Shown here piece after piece: positions 1-9,640 of a DNA stretch of 64,000 nucleotides. The position numbers and the translations under genes were made by a program. Source of the stretch: JANXUR01 sp038229415 (GTDB taxonomy: Bacteria; Acidobacteriota; Terriglobia; Terriglobales; Acidobacteriaceae). The notes beneath the pieces were generated by a model. That model had not been told where the DNA came from and did not search any database. It saw only the letters and a program-made list of their open reading frames with translations. The stretch's first letter is position 1. Each line of letters starts with the position of its first letter. Location of the stretch: the NCBI GenBank assembly GCA_038229415.1, contig JBBROM010000002.1, forward strand, positions 1 through 64,000. Direction: 5' to 3'.

Positions 1-294
1 CTTGTCGTTGAAGTTGTACAACTGGTTGGTTCCGGAGCCTGGGTGGTTGAAGTTGTAACCGTAATACACATCCACCGACCCGCTAAAATCAATCGGGCCC
101 ACCGACCAAGTGGACGGCGCCGCCGCTGCTGCAGCCGGTGCTGGTGTGGGTGTCGGCGCCGGTGCAGGTGCTTGCGGGGACGCCGATGCTGACGCCTCCG
201 CCGGTGGGGTGGCTTGAGCCTTCACAGTAGCGGCAGTGGCGCAGAGCGCGGTGAAAAGAACGAAAGTGCTGAAGACCCGAGTGAGTTTAGACAC
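1..294 (-). CDS. OmpL-like beta-barrel porin, N-terminal part
   Basis: The gene runs off the left edge of the window; 98 codons are present. I chose the GTG at 294 because AAGGAG lies just upstream of it. Residues 1-26 form a signal peptide ending near AQA. A long Ala/Pro-rich linker follows, and then the start of a barrel (SGSVDVYYGYNFNHP), as in the OmpL-like putative porins (bbp2 type). Acidobacterial genomes often place such porins beside P-II/ammonium-transporter genes, and here it is divergent from glnB, so a role in taking up nitrogenous solutes is a fair inference. The family assignment rests on a short segment only. Confidence 0.6.
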   Translation of the reverse strand, partial: MSKLTRVFSTFVLFTALCATAATVKAQATPPAEASASASPQAPAPAPTPTPAPAAAAAAPSTWSVGPIDFSGSVDVYYGYNFNHPGSGTNQLYNFNDK

Positions 295-361
295 GCTTTC
301 TCCTTGCAGTCGAGCGAGCATTTAGCATTGCAATACTGTTGTGAACGCGACTGTAAGGTTT

Positions 362-379
362 ATGCAGATGAAAAGCCAA
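362..379 (-). promoter_or_regulatory. Sigma-54-like promoter for the porin gene
   Basis: On the minus strand TTGGCTTTTCATCTGCAT has the invariant GG-N10-GC spacing of -24/-12 promoters. It lies about 60 bases before the porin start, in the porin-glnB intergenic region. Nitrogen genes are classic sigma-54 targets, which fits, but the -12 half is only a partial match. I found no equally good site facing glnB. Confidence 0.4.
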
Positions 380-529
380 TTAACATTTCTAATCTGTGCT
401 ATAACGAATTTGCCATTGGCATCCGCCGTCAACAATGTGCATTATGGTGATGTGGCGCGAAGGCGAATCTGTGTCATTCTTGGTATCACTTGGCGCGGCG
501 CATCACAGCACTGACCCAAAGGGGGACGG

Positions 530-868
530 ATGAAGAAGATTGAGGCGATTGTTCAACCGGCACGTTTTGATGCGGTGAAAAATGCCCTTCACGAAATCGG
601 CGTGGAAGGTATGACGGTAACCGAGGCTCGTGGGCACGGACGCCAGAAGGGTCACACCGAAACCTACCGCGGCCGAGAGTACAGCATTGATCTGCTGCCC
701 AAGGTCAAGATCGAGTTGGTCGTTTCCGACGCCATGGCCGAGCAGGCAGTAGGTGCTATCTTGAGCGCTGCGAAGTCTGGCAAGATCGGCGACGGAAAGA
801 TTTTTGTTTCGGAAGTGTCCGAAGTCATTCGCATCCGCAACGAGGAGCGCGGCGAAGGGGCGCTCTAG
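530..868 (+). CDS. glnB: Nitrogen regulatory protein P-II
   Basis: This is a 112-residue protein, the normal P-II length. P-II is a cytosolic trimer that senses 2-oxoglutarate, ATP/ADP and, through covalent modification, glutamine, and controls AmtB, glutamine synthetase and related targets. The T-loop (GRQKGHTETYRGREY) carries Tyr51, the residue uridylylated in proteobacterial homologues, and the C-terminal GDGKIFV and RIRNEERGEGAL signatures are present. An AAAGGGGGA ribosome site precedes the ATG. No amtB or glnA lies next to it; the only plausible nitrogen partner is the divergent porin. GlnB and GlnK cannot be told apart from sequence alone. Confidence 0.95.
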   Translation: MKKIEAIVQPARFDAVKNALHEIGVEGMTVTEARGHGRQKGHTETYRGREYSIDLLPKVKIELVVSDAMAEQAVGAILSAAKSGKIGDGKIFVSEVSEVIRIRNEERGEGAL

Positions 869-925
869 GGTCTAGTGCGCGGCTCGCCACGGGCAGGGTT
901 ACTGCGAGGCGAGCCGCCGCGCTTC

Positions 926-2344
926 TTATTTCGTAGTAGGCACCGGGTAGTAGCCTTCTTTCGCGAACACCTGTACTTCGGGCCGCTTTACCCGAACTTC
1001 TATCTCGCGCTTGGCTCCGCTGGTCGAAGCCTTGGCGACGTAGCCGAGCGTGTACTGGTTGCGTGCCTCAGAGGTCAGTCTCGCGTAGGCGGACTCAATC
1101 GCCTGCCGCGAAAACTCCGTATACAACTGGCCCGCCGTGGCGTTCACATACTTCGGCAGAATGTTTCCGTATCCGTAACGCGGCACCTTGATCCGCTGCA
1201 GCCGCCCATAGCCGGGCAGCGCCGCCGAATCCACTGCGACGGCGTAGACCGCGATGTCACGCGAGAGCAGCACTTTCAAAGCATCGGTAAAGCTCGCCTT
1301 GCTGCCATCCTCCCGCCCATCGCTCACCACAAAAATCACCCGCCTGCGATCCCGCTTGCGCCGCCCCAGATCCAGAGCCGCCGCCACAATCGCATCATTC
1401 AGCGCATGGGATTCTTTCGGAACCGTGTTCACAATCGGCCCGCCCCCATCCAGCGGATGTCCGTTGATGACAGGCCCAGAGGCTAGTGGCCCGCCTACTA
1501 CCGGCACGCCCCCGCTGCGTCCTTGTTCGGTGTTCTTCATCTCCTGCAATACGGCATCCAGCGACTGCGGATTGCGGAAGTCAGACATCCGCCGCACCGT
1601 TGCGCTGTAAGTGTAGAGCGCCACCTCATCGTATGGCGCGAACGACCCCTGCAACGCTGAAAATGTCTGGTGGATCCGGTTCACCGCAATGTCAGGCAGG
1701 CTCAGGTCAATCACCACCGCCACCGACATCGCAAACGGATCGCTGCTAAAGAACGAAATCTTCTGCGGAACGTTGTTTTCCAAAACCGTGAAGTCCCTAG
1801 GCAGTAGTCCATCCACCAAGTGACCGTCGCGATCTTTCACTGTCACCGGCACCTGCACAAAGTTAGTGTTCACGGTGATCTTGTACAGCTCATCCTGCTC
1901 GGGTGGTGCCCCCGGCGGCGTAGAGGGGGGTGCCTGCCCCTCCCTCACCGTCTTGATGTCAAACGGCGGTGGCGGCGGCAGATCGTCCCTCAACGTGCTG
2001 GGAGGCGTCGCCTGCGCAGGCTCAGGACTGCCACTGGGTGGGGCATTGGCAGGTGGATTATTGCCGGTTCCCGGCCCGGCTGGTGCTGGGAATGGCTCGA
2101 CCGGCTGCGGCGGACGCACCGCCGACGGCGCATCAGGAATATCCTGCGGTGGAGTGGCTTTCGTCGAAGACTGACTCTGGGCCAACACAGTCGAGCCAGC
2201 GCGTCCGCCCGCCCAATCGCCAGCCAGCCCCATCATCAAGCCCGTCAAAAGCATCGCCAAAAGACCGCAGGACGCCAATCGCAGGCCCCGTAGTCCAAAA
2301 TTACCAGCCAAAACCGCCAAAAATTCGGAGATTTTCCGCGCCAT
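926..2344 (-). CDS. Secreted VWFA-related Acidobacterial-domain protein 1
   Basis: About 472 residues from the ATG at 2344; in-frame starts at 2353 and 2374 are alternatives. A hydrophobic export segment lies at about 25-45, followed by a roughly 100-residue Pro-rich linker, then the VWA domain. The MIDAS position reads DLSLP (about residue 213), so the second serine of DxSxS is lost and metal binding may be weakened. The C-terminus has the family's YTLGYVA and KEGYYPV elements. The protein is presumably periplasmic or surface-exposed; its function is unknown. It is divergent from the next VWA gene, about 70 bases away, so they probably share a regulatory region. Confidence 0.85.
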   Translation of the reverse strand: MARKISEFLAVLAGNFGLRGLRLASCGLLAMLLTGLMMGLAGDWAGGRAGSTVLAQSQSSTKATPPQDIPDAPSAVRPPQPVEPFPAPAGPGTGNNPPANAPPSGSPEPAQATPPSTLRDDLPPPPPFDIKTVREGQAPPSTPPGAPPEQDELYKITVNTNFVQVPVTVKDRDGHLVDGLLPRDFTVLENNVPQKISFFSSDPFAMSVAVVIDLSLPDIAVNRIHQTFSALQGSFAPYDEVALYTYSATVRRMSDFRNPQSLDAVLQEMKNTEQGRSGGVPVVGGPLASGPVINGHPLDGGGPIVNTVPKESHALNDAIVAAALDLGRRKRDRRRVIFVVSDGREDGSKASFTDALKVLLSRDIAVYAVAVDSAALPGYGRLQRIKVPRYGYGNILPKYVNATAGQLYTEFSRQAIESAYARLTSEARNQYTLGYVAKASTSGAKREIEVRVKRPEVQVFAKEGYYPVPTTK

Positions 2345-2413
2345 GTAGGTCATATACCGCCCATGTTCTCGCATCTAACGATTAGACTACCAAAGCAGAG
2401 GAATCGTTTTCTC

Positions 2414-3451
2414 ATGCCCCAAAAAATTCCCGGTGCCACACGTATCGCCCACGCCTTCCGTCCCCTGCTGTTCCTGATTGCCATTGCTACCCTCGGTGGC
2501 TCGATTTCCGCCTTCGCCCAAGCCCAGCCCCCATCGAATGGCGCGCAGCAGGATGAGCCTGTCACCACCCTCAAAGGCGGCGTGGATGTCGTCAATGTCT
2601 ATTTCAACGTCAAGGACAAGAAGGGCGCGCTGATCCCCTCTCTCACCAAGGACGAGTTCGAAGTCGAAGAAGACGGCACTCCGCAGAAGATCAAGTATTT
2701 CGCCGCCGAGACCAACCTGCCGCTCACCTTGGCCATCCTGATTGACAGCAGCCCCAGCCAGGAGCGTGTATTAGATATCGAAAAGCAGGTTGGCAGTCAG
2801 TTTCTGCGCGAATTCCTTAAGGAAAGGGACGAAGCCGCCATCATCAGCTTCGACTCCACGGTGGATCTGCTACAGGATTTCACCAACTCCACGCGTATGC
2901 TCTCCCGAGGACTGGAAAAGGCTCGGGTCGGCGGCGGTGGCGGCGGATCACTGCCAGGTCTGGGCGGCGGTCCCATCCCCAACTCGCATCCCAAGGGAAC
3001 CGTCCTCTACGATGCGGTATACGTAGCCTCCCACGAAAAACTTTCCAGCGAAGCCGGCCGTAAGGCCATCATCCTGCTCACCGATGGTGAAGACCAAGGC
3101 AGCGACCTGACCATCAAAGAAGCCGAAGAAGCAGCCCAAAAGGCCGACACCATCTGCTATGTTCTGCTCATCGCCGACCGCGGCTTTTACGGTGGTTTTG
3201 GCTATCACGGCGATTACGAAATGCGCCGTCTGACCGAAGAGACTGGCGGTCGCGTCATTGTCGTCGGCAATAAGCAGGACAAGCTGAAGCAGGCCTTTGA
3301 CGAGATTTCCAGCGAACTGCGCAGTCAGTACACCGTGGGATACACACCCACCAACCGCAAAAGAGACGGTTCTTACCGCAAGCTCCTGGTTAAGTCCAAG
3401 CAGGGCTATAAGATACAGGCCCGCAAGGGCTACTATGCCACCAATGAATAA
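2414..3451 (+). CDS. Secreted VWFA-related Acidobacterial-domain protein 2
   Basis: 345 residues from the ATG at 2414, preceded by AGAGGA; the ATG at 2363 would overlap the divergent gene. The signal peptide spans 15-36 (ending SAFAQA). The VWA domain has an intact MIDAS DSSPS at about 111-115 and a Gly-rich insertion near 185. The C-terminal YTVGYTP and RKGYYA motifs place it in the Acidobacterial VWFA family. The family is expanded in Acidobacteria and is assumed to mediate protein interactions outside the cytoplasm; no substrate is known. It lies 122 bases upstream of the astacin-like protease on the same strand. Confidence 0.87.
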   Translation: MPQKIPGATRIAHAFRPLLFLIAIATLGGSISAFAQAQPPSNGAQQDEPVTTLKGGVDVVNVYFNVKDKKGALIPSLTKDEFEVEEDGTPQKIKYFAAETNLPLTLAILIDSSPSQERVLDIEKQVGSQFLREFLKERDEAAIISFDSTVDLLQDFTNSTRMLSRGLEKARVGGGGGGSLPGLGGGPIPNSHPKGTVLYDAVYVASHEKLSSEAGRKAIILLTDGEDQGSDLTIKEAEEAAQKADTICYVLLIADRGFYGGFGYHGDYEMRRLTEETGGRVIVVGNKQDKLKQAFDEISSELRSQYTVGYTPTNRKRDGSYRKLLVKSKQGYKIQARKGYYATNE

Positions 3452-3573
3452 ATTTTTCTCAGACGCTAATCTTACTGCTTGACCTAAGCCACCAGACGGC
3501 ACAGACTATTACTAGCGTCCCTTCTCCCCTGAAGCGCCCGGCGCAGGCGCAGTGACGAGTTCTGAGGTGTCCG

Positions 3574-6500
3574 ATGGTTCGTGTTCCGTACTTCTCCGTA
3601 GCGCTGGCATCTTTCTGCCTGGCGTTTCTTGGCTTCGCTAGTCTGGCGTCCGCACAGCAGCCAATGCCTCCAGCCCCGCAAGCCGCGCCCCAGGAACTCC
3701 GCACTGGCCTTTGGCGTGGCCGCATGTTGACCTACGCCGTCGTCAACGGTCGAGCCGTCTTTGAAGGCGATATTTTGCTGGATCACCTGAACGAACCTCC
3801 ACGCCAAGGCGCTAATGGCAACTCCGCTACCACCGCCTACGCCTCGTATCTTTGGCCCAAGGTCGGAGCGGTCTATCAGGTTCCCTACATCATCACCAAC
3901 GGGTCGGCGAACCTCACCACGGCAATTTCGCAGTACAACAGCACCCTTGCGGGCGTGATCCAATTTGTCCCGCGTACCACTGAGGCCGATTACGTCAACA
4001 TTGACCTGAACTCCGGCGATTTCAGTGGATCCTGCGCCGCCTATGAAGGCCACACCGGGGGGCAAGAGATGCTGACCGGCTCGGCGGTCTGCGCCGTCGG
4101 CACCCTGATTCACGAGATGGGCCACATCACTGGCCTTTACCACGAGCAGTCCCGCTCTGACCGCGATACCTATATCAGCGTCAACTACTCCAGCGTAATC
4201 AAAGGCTCGCGCGGCAACTTCGACCAGATTGCCGACAACGTGCAGAACCTCACGCTATATGACTACGCCTCCGTGATGAGCTATCAGCCCTACAACTTTG
4301 GACGTAACGGTGGCCCCACGCTCGAATCCATTCCAGCAGGCATGCCGCTCTCCAACCTCAACGGCTATTCCGCAGGCGATATTGACGGCATCAAGCGGCT
4401 GTACGGATTCGTCCCTACACAAGTCACGGTCACGTCAAATCCCCCCGGCTTGCAGGTGATTGTGGATGGCTCGACCGTGACCACGCCTCAGGTCTTCAGT
4501 TGGAGTCTCAACTCCACCCACACGGTGGACATCCCCACCAACGCGCAAACCTTGAGCGGAGTCTCCTATACCTACGGTCGCTGGAACGATTCGCTGACCG
4601 CGAGTCACAGCATCACCGTCAAGCCAGGCAACGGCCTCGTCGGCCAGCCGGTTATCTTGCCCGCCGTAACCGTGTATCAGGCGAACTTCATTCATCTGGT
4701 GCCGTACGTTTCATCCGTATTCCCCACGGCGACCGGCACCGTGAGCGTCACGCCCTCGCCCCTTACCTATCCCGGAATCTCCGGCTCCTACTTCGTGGCA
4801 CGTCAGCCCATCACCATCACCGCCACGCCAAACTCCGGACAAAACTTCTACGAGTTCATCAACTCGCCCTTCTGGCTGCCCGGCGGACTCAGCGAAAACC
4901 CCAAAGTGACTCGCGCACCCGACGACGGCACCGGCATCAGCATCCTCGCCGAGTTCACCACTCAGCCGGTATACACGGTGACGCAAAGCCCCAACGCCGC
5001 CAACCTCGCGACCGTCGTGGATAACACCTTCTGGTATACGCCGAAGAATTTTTCCAAAACCTACGACTCCACCTGGACCTCCGGTAGTTCGCACTCGCTC
5101 AGTGCCTATACGGTGCAATATCCCTTCAGCAGCAACACCCGCTGGTCGTTCACCAGTTGGAGCGACAGCGGCGCCCTGACCCACAACGTGACCTTGCCGT
5201 CTACCTCCACCACCTACACCGCCAACGTGCAAGGGCAGTTTCTGGTGGCCAACTATGCCAACCAGTTCTGCGGAGGCACCTTAAGCCTCACTCCGGCTTC
5301 TCCGACCAATGACTTGTTCTATCCCACCGGCCAAGTCGTAACCTTTGGACAAACGCCTTCCACTGGCTGGCTCTTCACCGGCTGGCAGTTCGACCTCACA
5401 GGCACCACCTCGCCGCAGAACCTCACTGTCGCCGACGAAGTACTGGCCGTCGCGGACTACAACACAGTCGCCACCTCGCTCGCCATTACCAGCCTTAGCC
5501 CCAACTCCGCCGTCGCGGGGGCCGGTGGATTCACCCTGACCATCACCGGTAGCGGATTCACCGCAGCGACCAACGTCTTCTTCAACAATGTATTCAAGAC
5601 GTCCACTCTGGTGAACTCCACCACGCTCACCGTGCCGATTCTTGCCACTGATCTCGCGAAGGCGGGCGGCGTGCAGGTATTCATTGACAACTTCCCCACA
5701 GGCGGGGCATGTTCCGCCGTCGCGGTCAAGACGTTCTACATCGCGAGCAGTCCGCAAGTTTCGCCCAGCCCGGGCGCACTCACCTTTGCCGCGCAGCTGT
5801 TGAACACCTCCAGTGCTTCGCAAAAGATCACGCTGACCAATAACAGCGGGACATCATTGAGCATCAACTCCATCACCGCCAGCGCCCAGTATACCCAGAC
5901 CAACACCTGCGGCAGCACGCTCGGTGTCGCCGCGACGTGTATGGTCACTGTAACTTTCACGCCCACCGTGTCGGGCACGGTGAGCGGCGCGATCACCGTT
6001 TCCGACAGCGCACTCGATTCGCCGCAGATCATCACCATGACAGGCTCCGGCAGCAATCCGCTGACCCTCTCTCCGACGACGCTCGCTTTCGGTAACGTCG
6101 CCGTTGGATCGAGCAGCGCCGCGAAAACAGTAACGCTCACCAACAATCAAGCCACCGCCACGCTGAATCTGACCATCACAGCCAGCGGCAACTACAGCTT
6201 TGTCGGATCAGGCGTTACGCCATGCGGAGCCACCCTCGCTGCCAAGAAGAAGTGCACCATCGCCGTCACTTTTAGTCCAAAGGTTGCCGCGAGTCTCAAC
6301 GGCGCGGTCACCATCACCCACAACGCTGCGTTTAGCCCGCAGGTCGTAACCACCAGTGGCACCGGAACCGGAGGCAGCGTCGCGCCGCTCACCTTCAGCC
6401 CCGCCAGCCTCAACTTCGGCACCGTGGTGAACGGAGTTACCAGCGCTGCGCAGACCGTCACCGTGACCAACAGCAGCGCCAGCAGTCTCACCATCAACTC

Positions 6501-7023
6501 ACTCACGCCGACGGGCAACTATACCGCCGCAGGCAGCGGCACCAAGCCCTGTGGAGGCGTACTCGCGGCGGCAGCCACCTGCACCTTCCAGACGACGTTC
6601 ATGCCCACCGTCTCCGGCGTCAACAAAGGTGGAGTAGCCATTGCTACCACCTCCACAGTGAGCCCACAGGTGGAAAACGCCAGCGGCACCGGATCGTTGC
6701 AGGTGACGTTCGCCCCTGCCAGCCTAACCTTTACCGCTCAGGCTGTGGGCACAGCCAGCGCCGCGCAAACAGTCACCCTCACCAACAACGCCACCACGGC
6801 CCTCAGCCTCACCAGCATCACCGGCAGCGGCGACTTCACTGCAGTGGGCGTCGGTGCAACACCTTGCGCAACCTCAGTTGCCGCCAAAGGCAAGTGTACG
6901 TTTACCGTCACCTTCACCCCCGCGACAGTGGGCCCCATCACCGGAGCAGTCACTGTCGTCCACAATGGAGGCAACAGCCCGCAAGCAGTTTCGCTCACCG
7001 CCGTTGGAGCATCAGGCCAGTAG
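3574..7023 (+). CDS. Large secreted astacin-like (M12A) metalloprotease
   Basis: 1149 residues. The signal peptide is residues 1-27 (ends SLASAQQ). The zinc motif at about 180-191, HEMGHITGLYHE followed by QSRSDRD, matches the astacin signature HExxHxxGxxHExxRxDRD, and a Met-turn (SVMSY) follows near 233. Residues 290-620 hold aromatic F-x-x-W repeats. An IPT/TIG domain comes next (about 625-720), then four or more choice-of-anchor-D/ASH-type Ig-like repeats to the C-terminus, each with a Leu-Thr-Asn-Asn strand and a conserved Cys pair. These repeats probably anchor or space the protease at the cell surface. GAGGTG precedes the ATG. The protease call is strong; its substrate is unknown. Confidence 0.9.
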   Translation: MVRVPYFSVALASFCLAFLGFASLASAQQPMPPAPQAAPQELRTGLWRGRMLTYAVVNGRAVFEGDILLDHLNEPPRQGANGNSATTAYASYLWPKVGAVYQVPYIITNGSANLTTAISQYNSTLAGVIQFVPRTTEADYVNIDLNSGDFSGSCAAYEGHTGGQEMLTGSAVCAVGTLIHEMGHITGLYHEQSRSDRDTYISVNYSSVIKGSRGNFDQIADNVQNLTLYDYASVMSYQPYNFGRNGGPTLESIPAGMPLSNLNGYSAGDIDGIKRLYGFVPTQVTVTSNPPGLQVIVDGSTVTTPQVFSWSLNSTHTVDIPTNAQTLSGVSYTYGRWNDSLTASHSITVKPGNGLVGQPVILPAVTVYQANFIHLVPYVSSVFPTATGTVSVTPSPLTYPGISGSYFVARQPITITATPNSGQNFYEFINSPFWLPGGLSENPKVTRAPDDGTGISILAEFTTQPVYTVTQSPNAANLATVVDNTFWYTPKNFSKTYDSTWTSGSSHSLSAYTVQYPFSSNTRWSFTSWSDSGALTHNVTLPSTSTTYTANVQGQFLVANYANQFCGGTLSLTPASPTNDLFYPTGQVVTFGQTPSTGWLFTGWQFDLTGTTSPQNLTVADEVLAVADYNTVATSLAITSLSPNSAVAGAGGFTLTITGSGFTAATNVFFNNVFKTSTLVNSTTLTVPILATDLAKAGGVQVFIDNFPTGGACSAVAVKTFYIASSPQVSPSPGALTFAAQLLNTSSASQKITLTNNSGTSLSINSITASAQYTQTNTCGSTLGVAATCMVTVTFTPTVSGTVSGAITVSDSALDSPQIITMTGSGSNPLTLSPTTLAFGNVAVGSSSAAKTVTLTNNQATATLNLTITASGNYSFVGSGVTPCGATLAAKKKCTIAVTFSPKVAASLNGAVTITHNAAFSPQVVTTSGTGTGGSVAPLTFSPASLNFGTVVNGVTSAAQTVTVTNSSASSLTINSLTPTGNYTAAGSGTKPCGGVLAAAATCTFQTTFMPTVSGVNKGGVAIATTSTVSPQVENASGTGSLQVTFAPASLTFTAQAVGTASAAQTVTLTNNATTALSLTSITGSGDFTAVGVGATPCATSVAAKGKCTFTVTFTPATVGPITGAVTVVHNGGNSPQAVSLTAVGASGQ

Positions 7024-7059
7024 CCTTCCAGGGAATGACAACCGACGCGCCAAAAACAT

Positions 7060-7085
7060 AAGGCCCGCCAAATGGCGGGCCTTTT
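7060..7085. terminator. Rho-independent terminator, probably bidirectional
   Basis: An AAGGCCCGCC-AAAT-GGCGGGCC stem-loop followed by TTTT lies 36 bases after the protease stop codon. It also sits just past the stop of the convergent VWA gene, so it may serve both, although the run of T is better on the plus strand. Confidence 0.85.
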
Positions 7086-7106
7086 GCGGAGCACTGATTG
7101 CGTTTC

Positions 7107-8417
7107 CTACTTCACGATGCCACCCTTTTTCTTCTTTTGCGGTACAGACTGCGACGCGGAACCGGGCGCGTAATATCCCAAACGCGCCCGCACCTTGATT
7201 GCCTTGCGTCCCGGCGCTTCAATCGAAATCCGGTGGTAACGGCCATCCGGCTGGAAGTCCGCTGGACGGTACGAGATCCGGTACTGTGACCGCAACTCAT
7301 CTTGAATCTCAGTAAATGAATCCGCTACATCTTCCAGCTTGAACGGGAAAAATGCACGACCACCCGTCGCGTCCGCAATGCGCTCTAATATCTTGTCGTC
7401 CAGCCCCTTGCTGCCGGTGATGTTGGTGCTGATGACGTAAATGATGACTTCCGCGCGTTCCGCCATATCAATCGCTTCTTCGCGGGTCACGTGGCTGGCC
7501 GTGTCGTGGCCGTCGGTCAGCAAAATAATGGCTCGTCGTATGGCAGTTTTGGCGACAGGCGCTCTAAGCAGCTTATCCCGGCAAGCAAAGTAGATCGCGT
7601 CGTAAAGCGCGGTGCCGCCGCCCGGCTTCAGGAGGCGTATCCCGTTGCCCAGTGCTTCGGTGCTGTCGGTAAAGTCCTGCGTCACTTCTGGCGTCTCGTC
7701 GAACCCGATCACAAACGCCTTGTCCGTCGAGGGCCGCACGATCTGGTTCAAAAACTCAATCGCGGCCTCCTGTTCAAACTTGAACCGGTCGCGGATCGAG
7801 TTGGACGCGTCAATCATCAAGCCAACTTGCAGCGGCAGGTCGGTCTGCGCCGCGAATACGCTGATCCGAGACGGCGGCCTGCCATCATCCAGAATGCGCA
7901 CATCGTCTTTGACCAGATCTTTTACAAAGCGATTGTGCTTGTCCGACGCGGTAAAAATCAGGTTGACTTCATCCACAATCGAACGGAAGGTCGGAGTATC
8001 GCCCTCTTTCGTATTGTCGTCCGCAGTGCGAGCGGGCGGATTGCCCGAATCCTCCAGCTTTTCGTCATCATTCGGCGCGGGCTTGGCATCAGGGCCAGTG
8101 CTCGGTTTCGCTCCAGACGCTGGAGGAGTGGCAGAATTAGTAGGCGGAGCCTTGGCCGTACTCGCTGCAGCCTGCTTTGCCTTCGCCGCGGCTTCTTGAG
8201 CGGCCTGCTGTGCCGCCTGTTTGGCGGCAGCTTCCTTGGCCGCCGCGTCCTGTGCCGCCTGCGCCTGCCGTTGCTGCTCCACAAGGATGGCCGAAGGAGA
8301 GTCGGGCAGTTCCTGCGGCGCACTCTGCGCCTGCCCGAACGAGACAAGGGAGGCGCCAACTACAACCACCACCACAGCAGCTGCGAATGAAGTAAACCGT
8401 TTCATATATGAAACCAT
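7107..8417 (-). CDS. Secreted VWFA-related Acidobacterial-domain protein 3
   Basis: 436 residues from the ATG at 8417, which has AGGAAGG 11 bases upstream. The ATG at 8405 gives a tidier signal peptide and cannot be excluded. The hydrophobic segment is 8-30. An Ala/Gln/Lys-rich probable helical stalk occupies 45-95, and an acidic and Pro-rich linker follows to about 140. The VWA domain has a perfect MIDAS, DASNS, at about 203. The C-terminus has YRISYRP and RLGYYAP, as in the other two family members. It is convergent with the protease gene and shares a terminator with it. Function unknown. Confidence 0.87.
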   Translation of the reverse strand: MVSYMKRFTSFAAAVVVVVVGASLVSFGQAQSAPQELPDSPSAILVEQQRQAQAAQDAAAKEAAAKQAAQQAAQEAAAKAKQAAASTAKAPPTNSATPPASGAKPSTGPDAKPAPNDDEKLEDSGNPPARTADDNTKEGDTPTFRSIVDEVNLIFTASDKHNRFVKDLVKDDVRILDDGRPPSRISVFAAQTDLPLQVGLMIDASNSIRDRFKFEQEAAIEFLNQIVRPSTDKAFVIGFDETPEVTQDFTDSTEALGNGIRLLKPGGGTALYDAIYFACRDKLLRAPVAKTAIRRAIILLTDGHDTASHVTREEAIDMAERAEVIIYVISTNITGSKGLDDKILERIADATGGRAFFPFKLEDVADSFTEIQDELRSQYRISYRPADFQPDGRYHRISIEAPGRKAIKVRARLGYYAPGSASQSVPQKKKKGGIVK

Positions 8418-8525
8418 TATAGGATGAGCCTTCCTAATATGCCCCTTACGGGCAACTGGCGACTGACAACCGACAACTCTTTCTTCACCCTGTCATGCTG
8501 AGCGAAGCGAGCACCCCTACCCCGG

Positions 8526-9524
8526 TTACGCACTCCCACGCAGACTCGCTGCAAACTGCTCCAGTTCAGACGGAAGCGCAGCCTCAAACCTCAGCCGCTC
8601 CCCGGTGGTTGGATGCACAAACTCCAGCCGCGCGGCGTGCAAAAAATTTCGCGCTAACGTGGGCCGTGCCGTCACCCGCACTACGGCATAGGAACTCTGC
8701 TTAAGTTGCTCCGGGGCCCCATACAGCGTGTCTCCTGCCACCGGATGCCCCACCGACGCCAGATGCACCCGAATCTGGTGCGTACGTCCAGTATCAATCT
8801 TCACGTCCACCAGTGAAAATGGGCCAAATGGGGATTCGATCGCCTCGCGCACTGCATAGTGCGTGACCGCGTCCCTACCGGTCTCCAGCCGCGTCGTCAT
8901 CCGCGTCCGATGCACCGGGTCGCGCGCAATCGGCGTGCGGATCGTCCCCGCCGACTGCTTCAACCGGCCATGCACCAGCGCCACATACTGCTTCTTTACC
9001 TCACGCTTGGCGAACTGCGCCGCCAGCTTGCGATGCGCTGCATCCGTCTTTGCCACCAGAATCAGGCCGCTGGTCTCGCGATCCAGCCGGTGCACGATCC
9101 CCGGACGCAACTCGCCGCCCACTTCTGACAACGCCGCAAAATGATGCAGCAGCGCATTCACCAGTGTTCCGCGATTGCGCGCACTCTCCGTAGCGCCCGC
9201 ACCCGCATGCACCATCATGCCCGCAGGCTTGTTCACCACCGCAAGTTGCTCATCTTCGTACACGATGTCGAGCAGAATCTCTTCGGCAAACGCCCGCAAC
9301 GGAGCCCGCTGAATCGGCTCCAGCACTACGATGGATTGGCCTCCGCGCAGCTTTTGCGAAGCCTTGGTAGCCTCGCCATTGAGCAGTACCTTGCCGCTGC
9401 CAATGTGCGACTGCACCAGCGTCCGCCCAGCATCAGGAAAATGCGGCGTTAGAAAAACGTCGAGTCGCTGGCCCGCCGAAGAGTCGGGCACATCGAAACG
9501 CAGAGGATAGTCGGATAGAGGCAT
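8526..9524 (-). CDS. rluD: RluD-family 23S rRNA pseudouridine synthase
   Basis: 332 residues. The N-terminal S4 RNA-binding domain (about 15-80) contains RLDVFLTPHF and GKVLLNG. The catalytic domain carries the RluA/RluD signature HRLDRETSGLILVAKT, whose Asp is the nucleophile. RluD makes pseudouridines 1911/1915/1917 in helix 69 of 23S rRNA. The presence of the S4 domain supports RluD or RluC over RluA; which of the two is less certain. It is followed by lgt on the same strand, with a 116-base gap that contains a 'TCATTCTGAGCGAAGCGAAG' type repeat. Confidence 0.88.
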   Translation of the reverse strand: MPLSDYPLRFDVPDSSAGQRLDVFLTPHFPDAGRTLVQSHIGSGKVLLNGEATKASQKLRGGQSIVVLEPIQRAPLRAFAEEILLDIVYEDEQLAVVNKPAGMMVHAGAGATESARNRGTLVNALLHHFAALSEVGGELRPGIVHRLDRETSGLILVAKTDAAHRKLAAQFAKREVKKQYVALVHGRLKQSAGTIRTPIARDPVHRTRMTTRLETGRDAVTHYAVREAIESPFGPFSLVDVKIDTGRTHQIRVHLASVGHPVAGDTLYGAPEQLKQSSYAVVRVTARPTLARNFLHAARLEFVHPTTGERLRFEAALPSELEQFAASLRGSA

Positions 9525-9640
9525 GGGTATGCAAACAGCAATTCACCATGCTACCAATACGCGCTATTTTTAATTAGTTGTCATTCTGAGCGAAGCGAAG
9601 AACCGCTACGCAGCCACCAAGCGTTGACTCAGGAGCGAAG

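Noticed and set aside
875..1486. Long open frame on the plus strand opposite the first VWA gene
   Set aside because: It lies wholly antisense to a gene with a signal peptide and VWA domain, and its own translation is Arg-rich without any recognisable domain: a GC-rich shadow frame.
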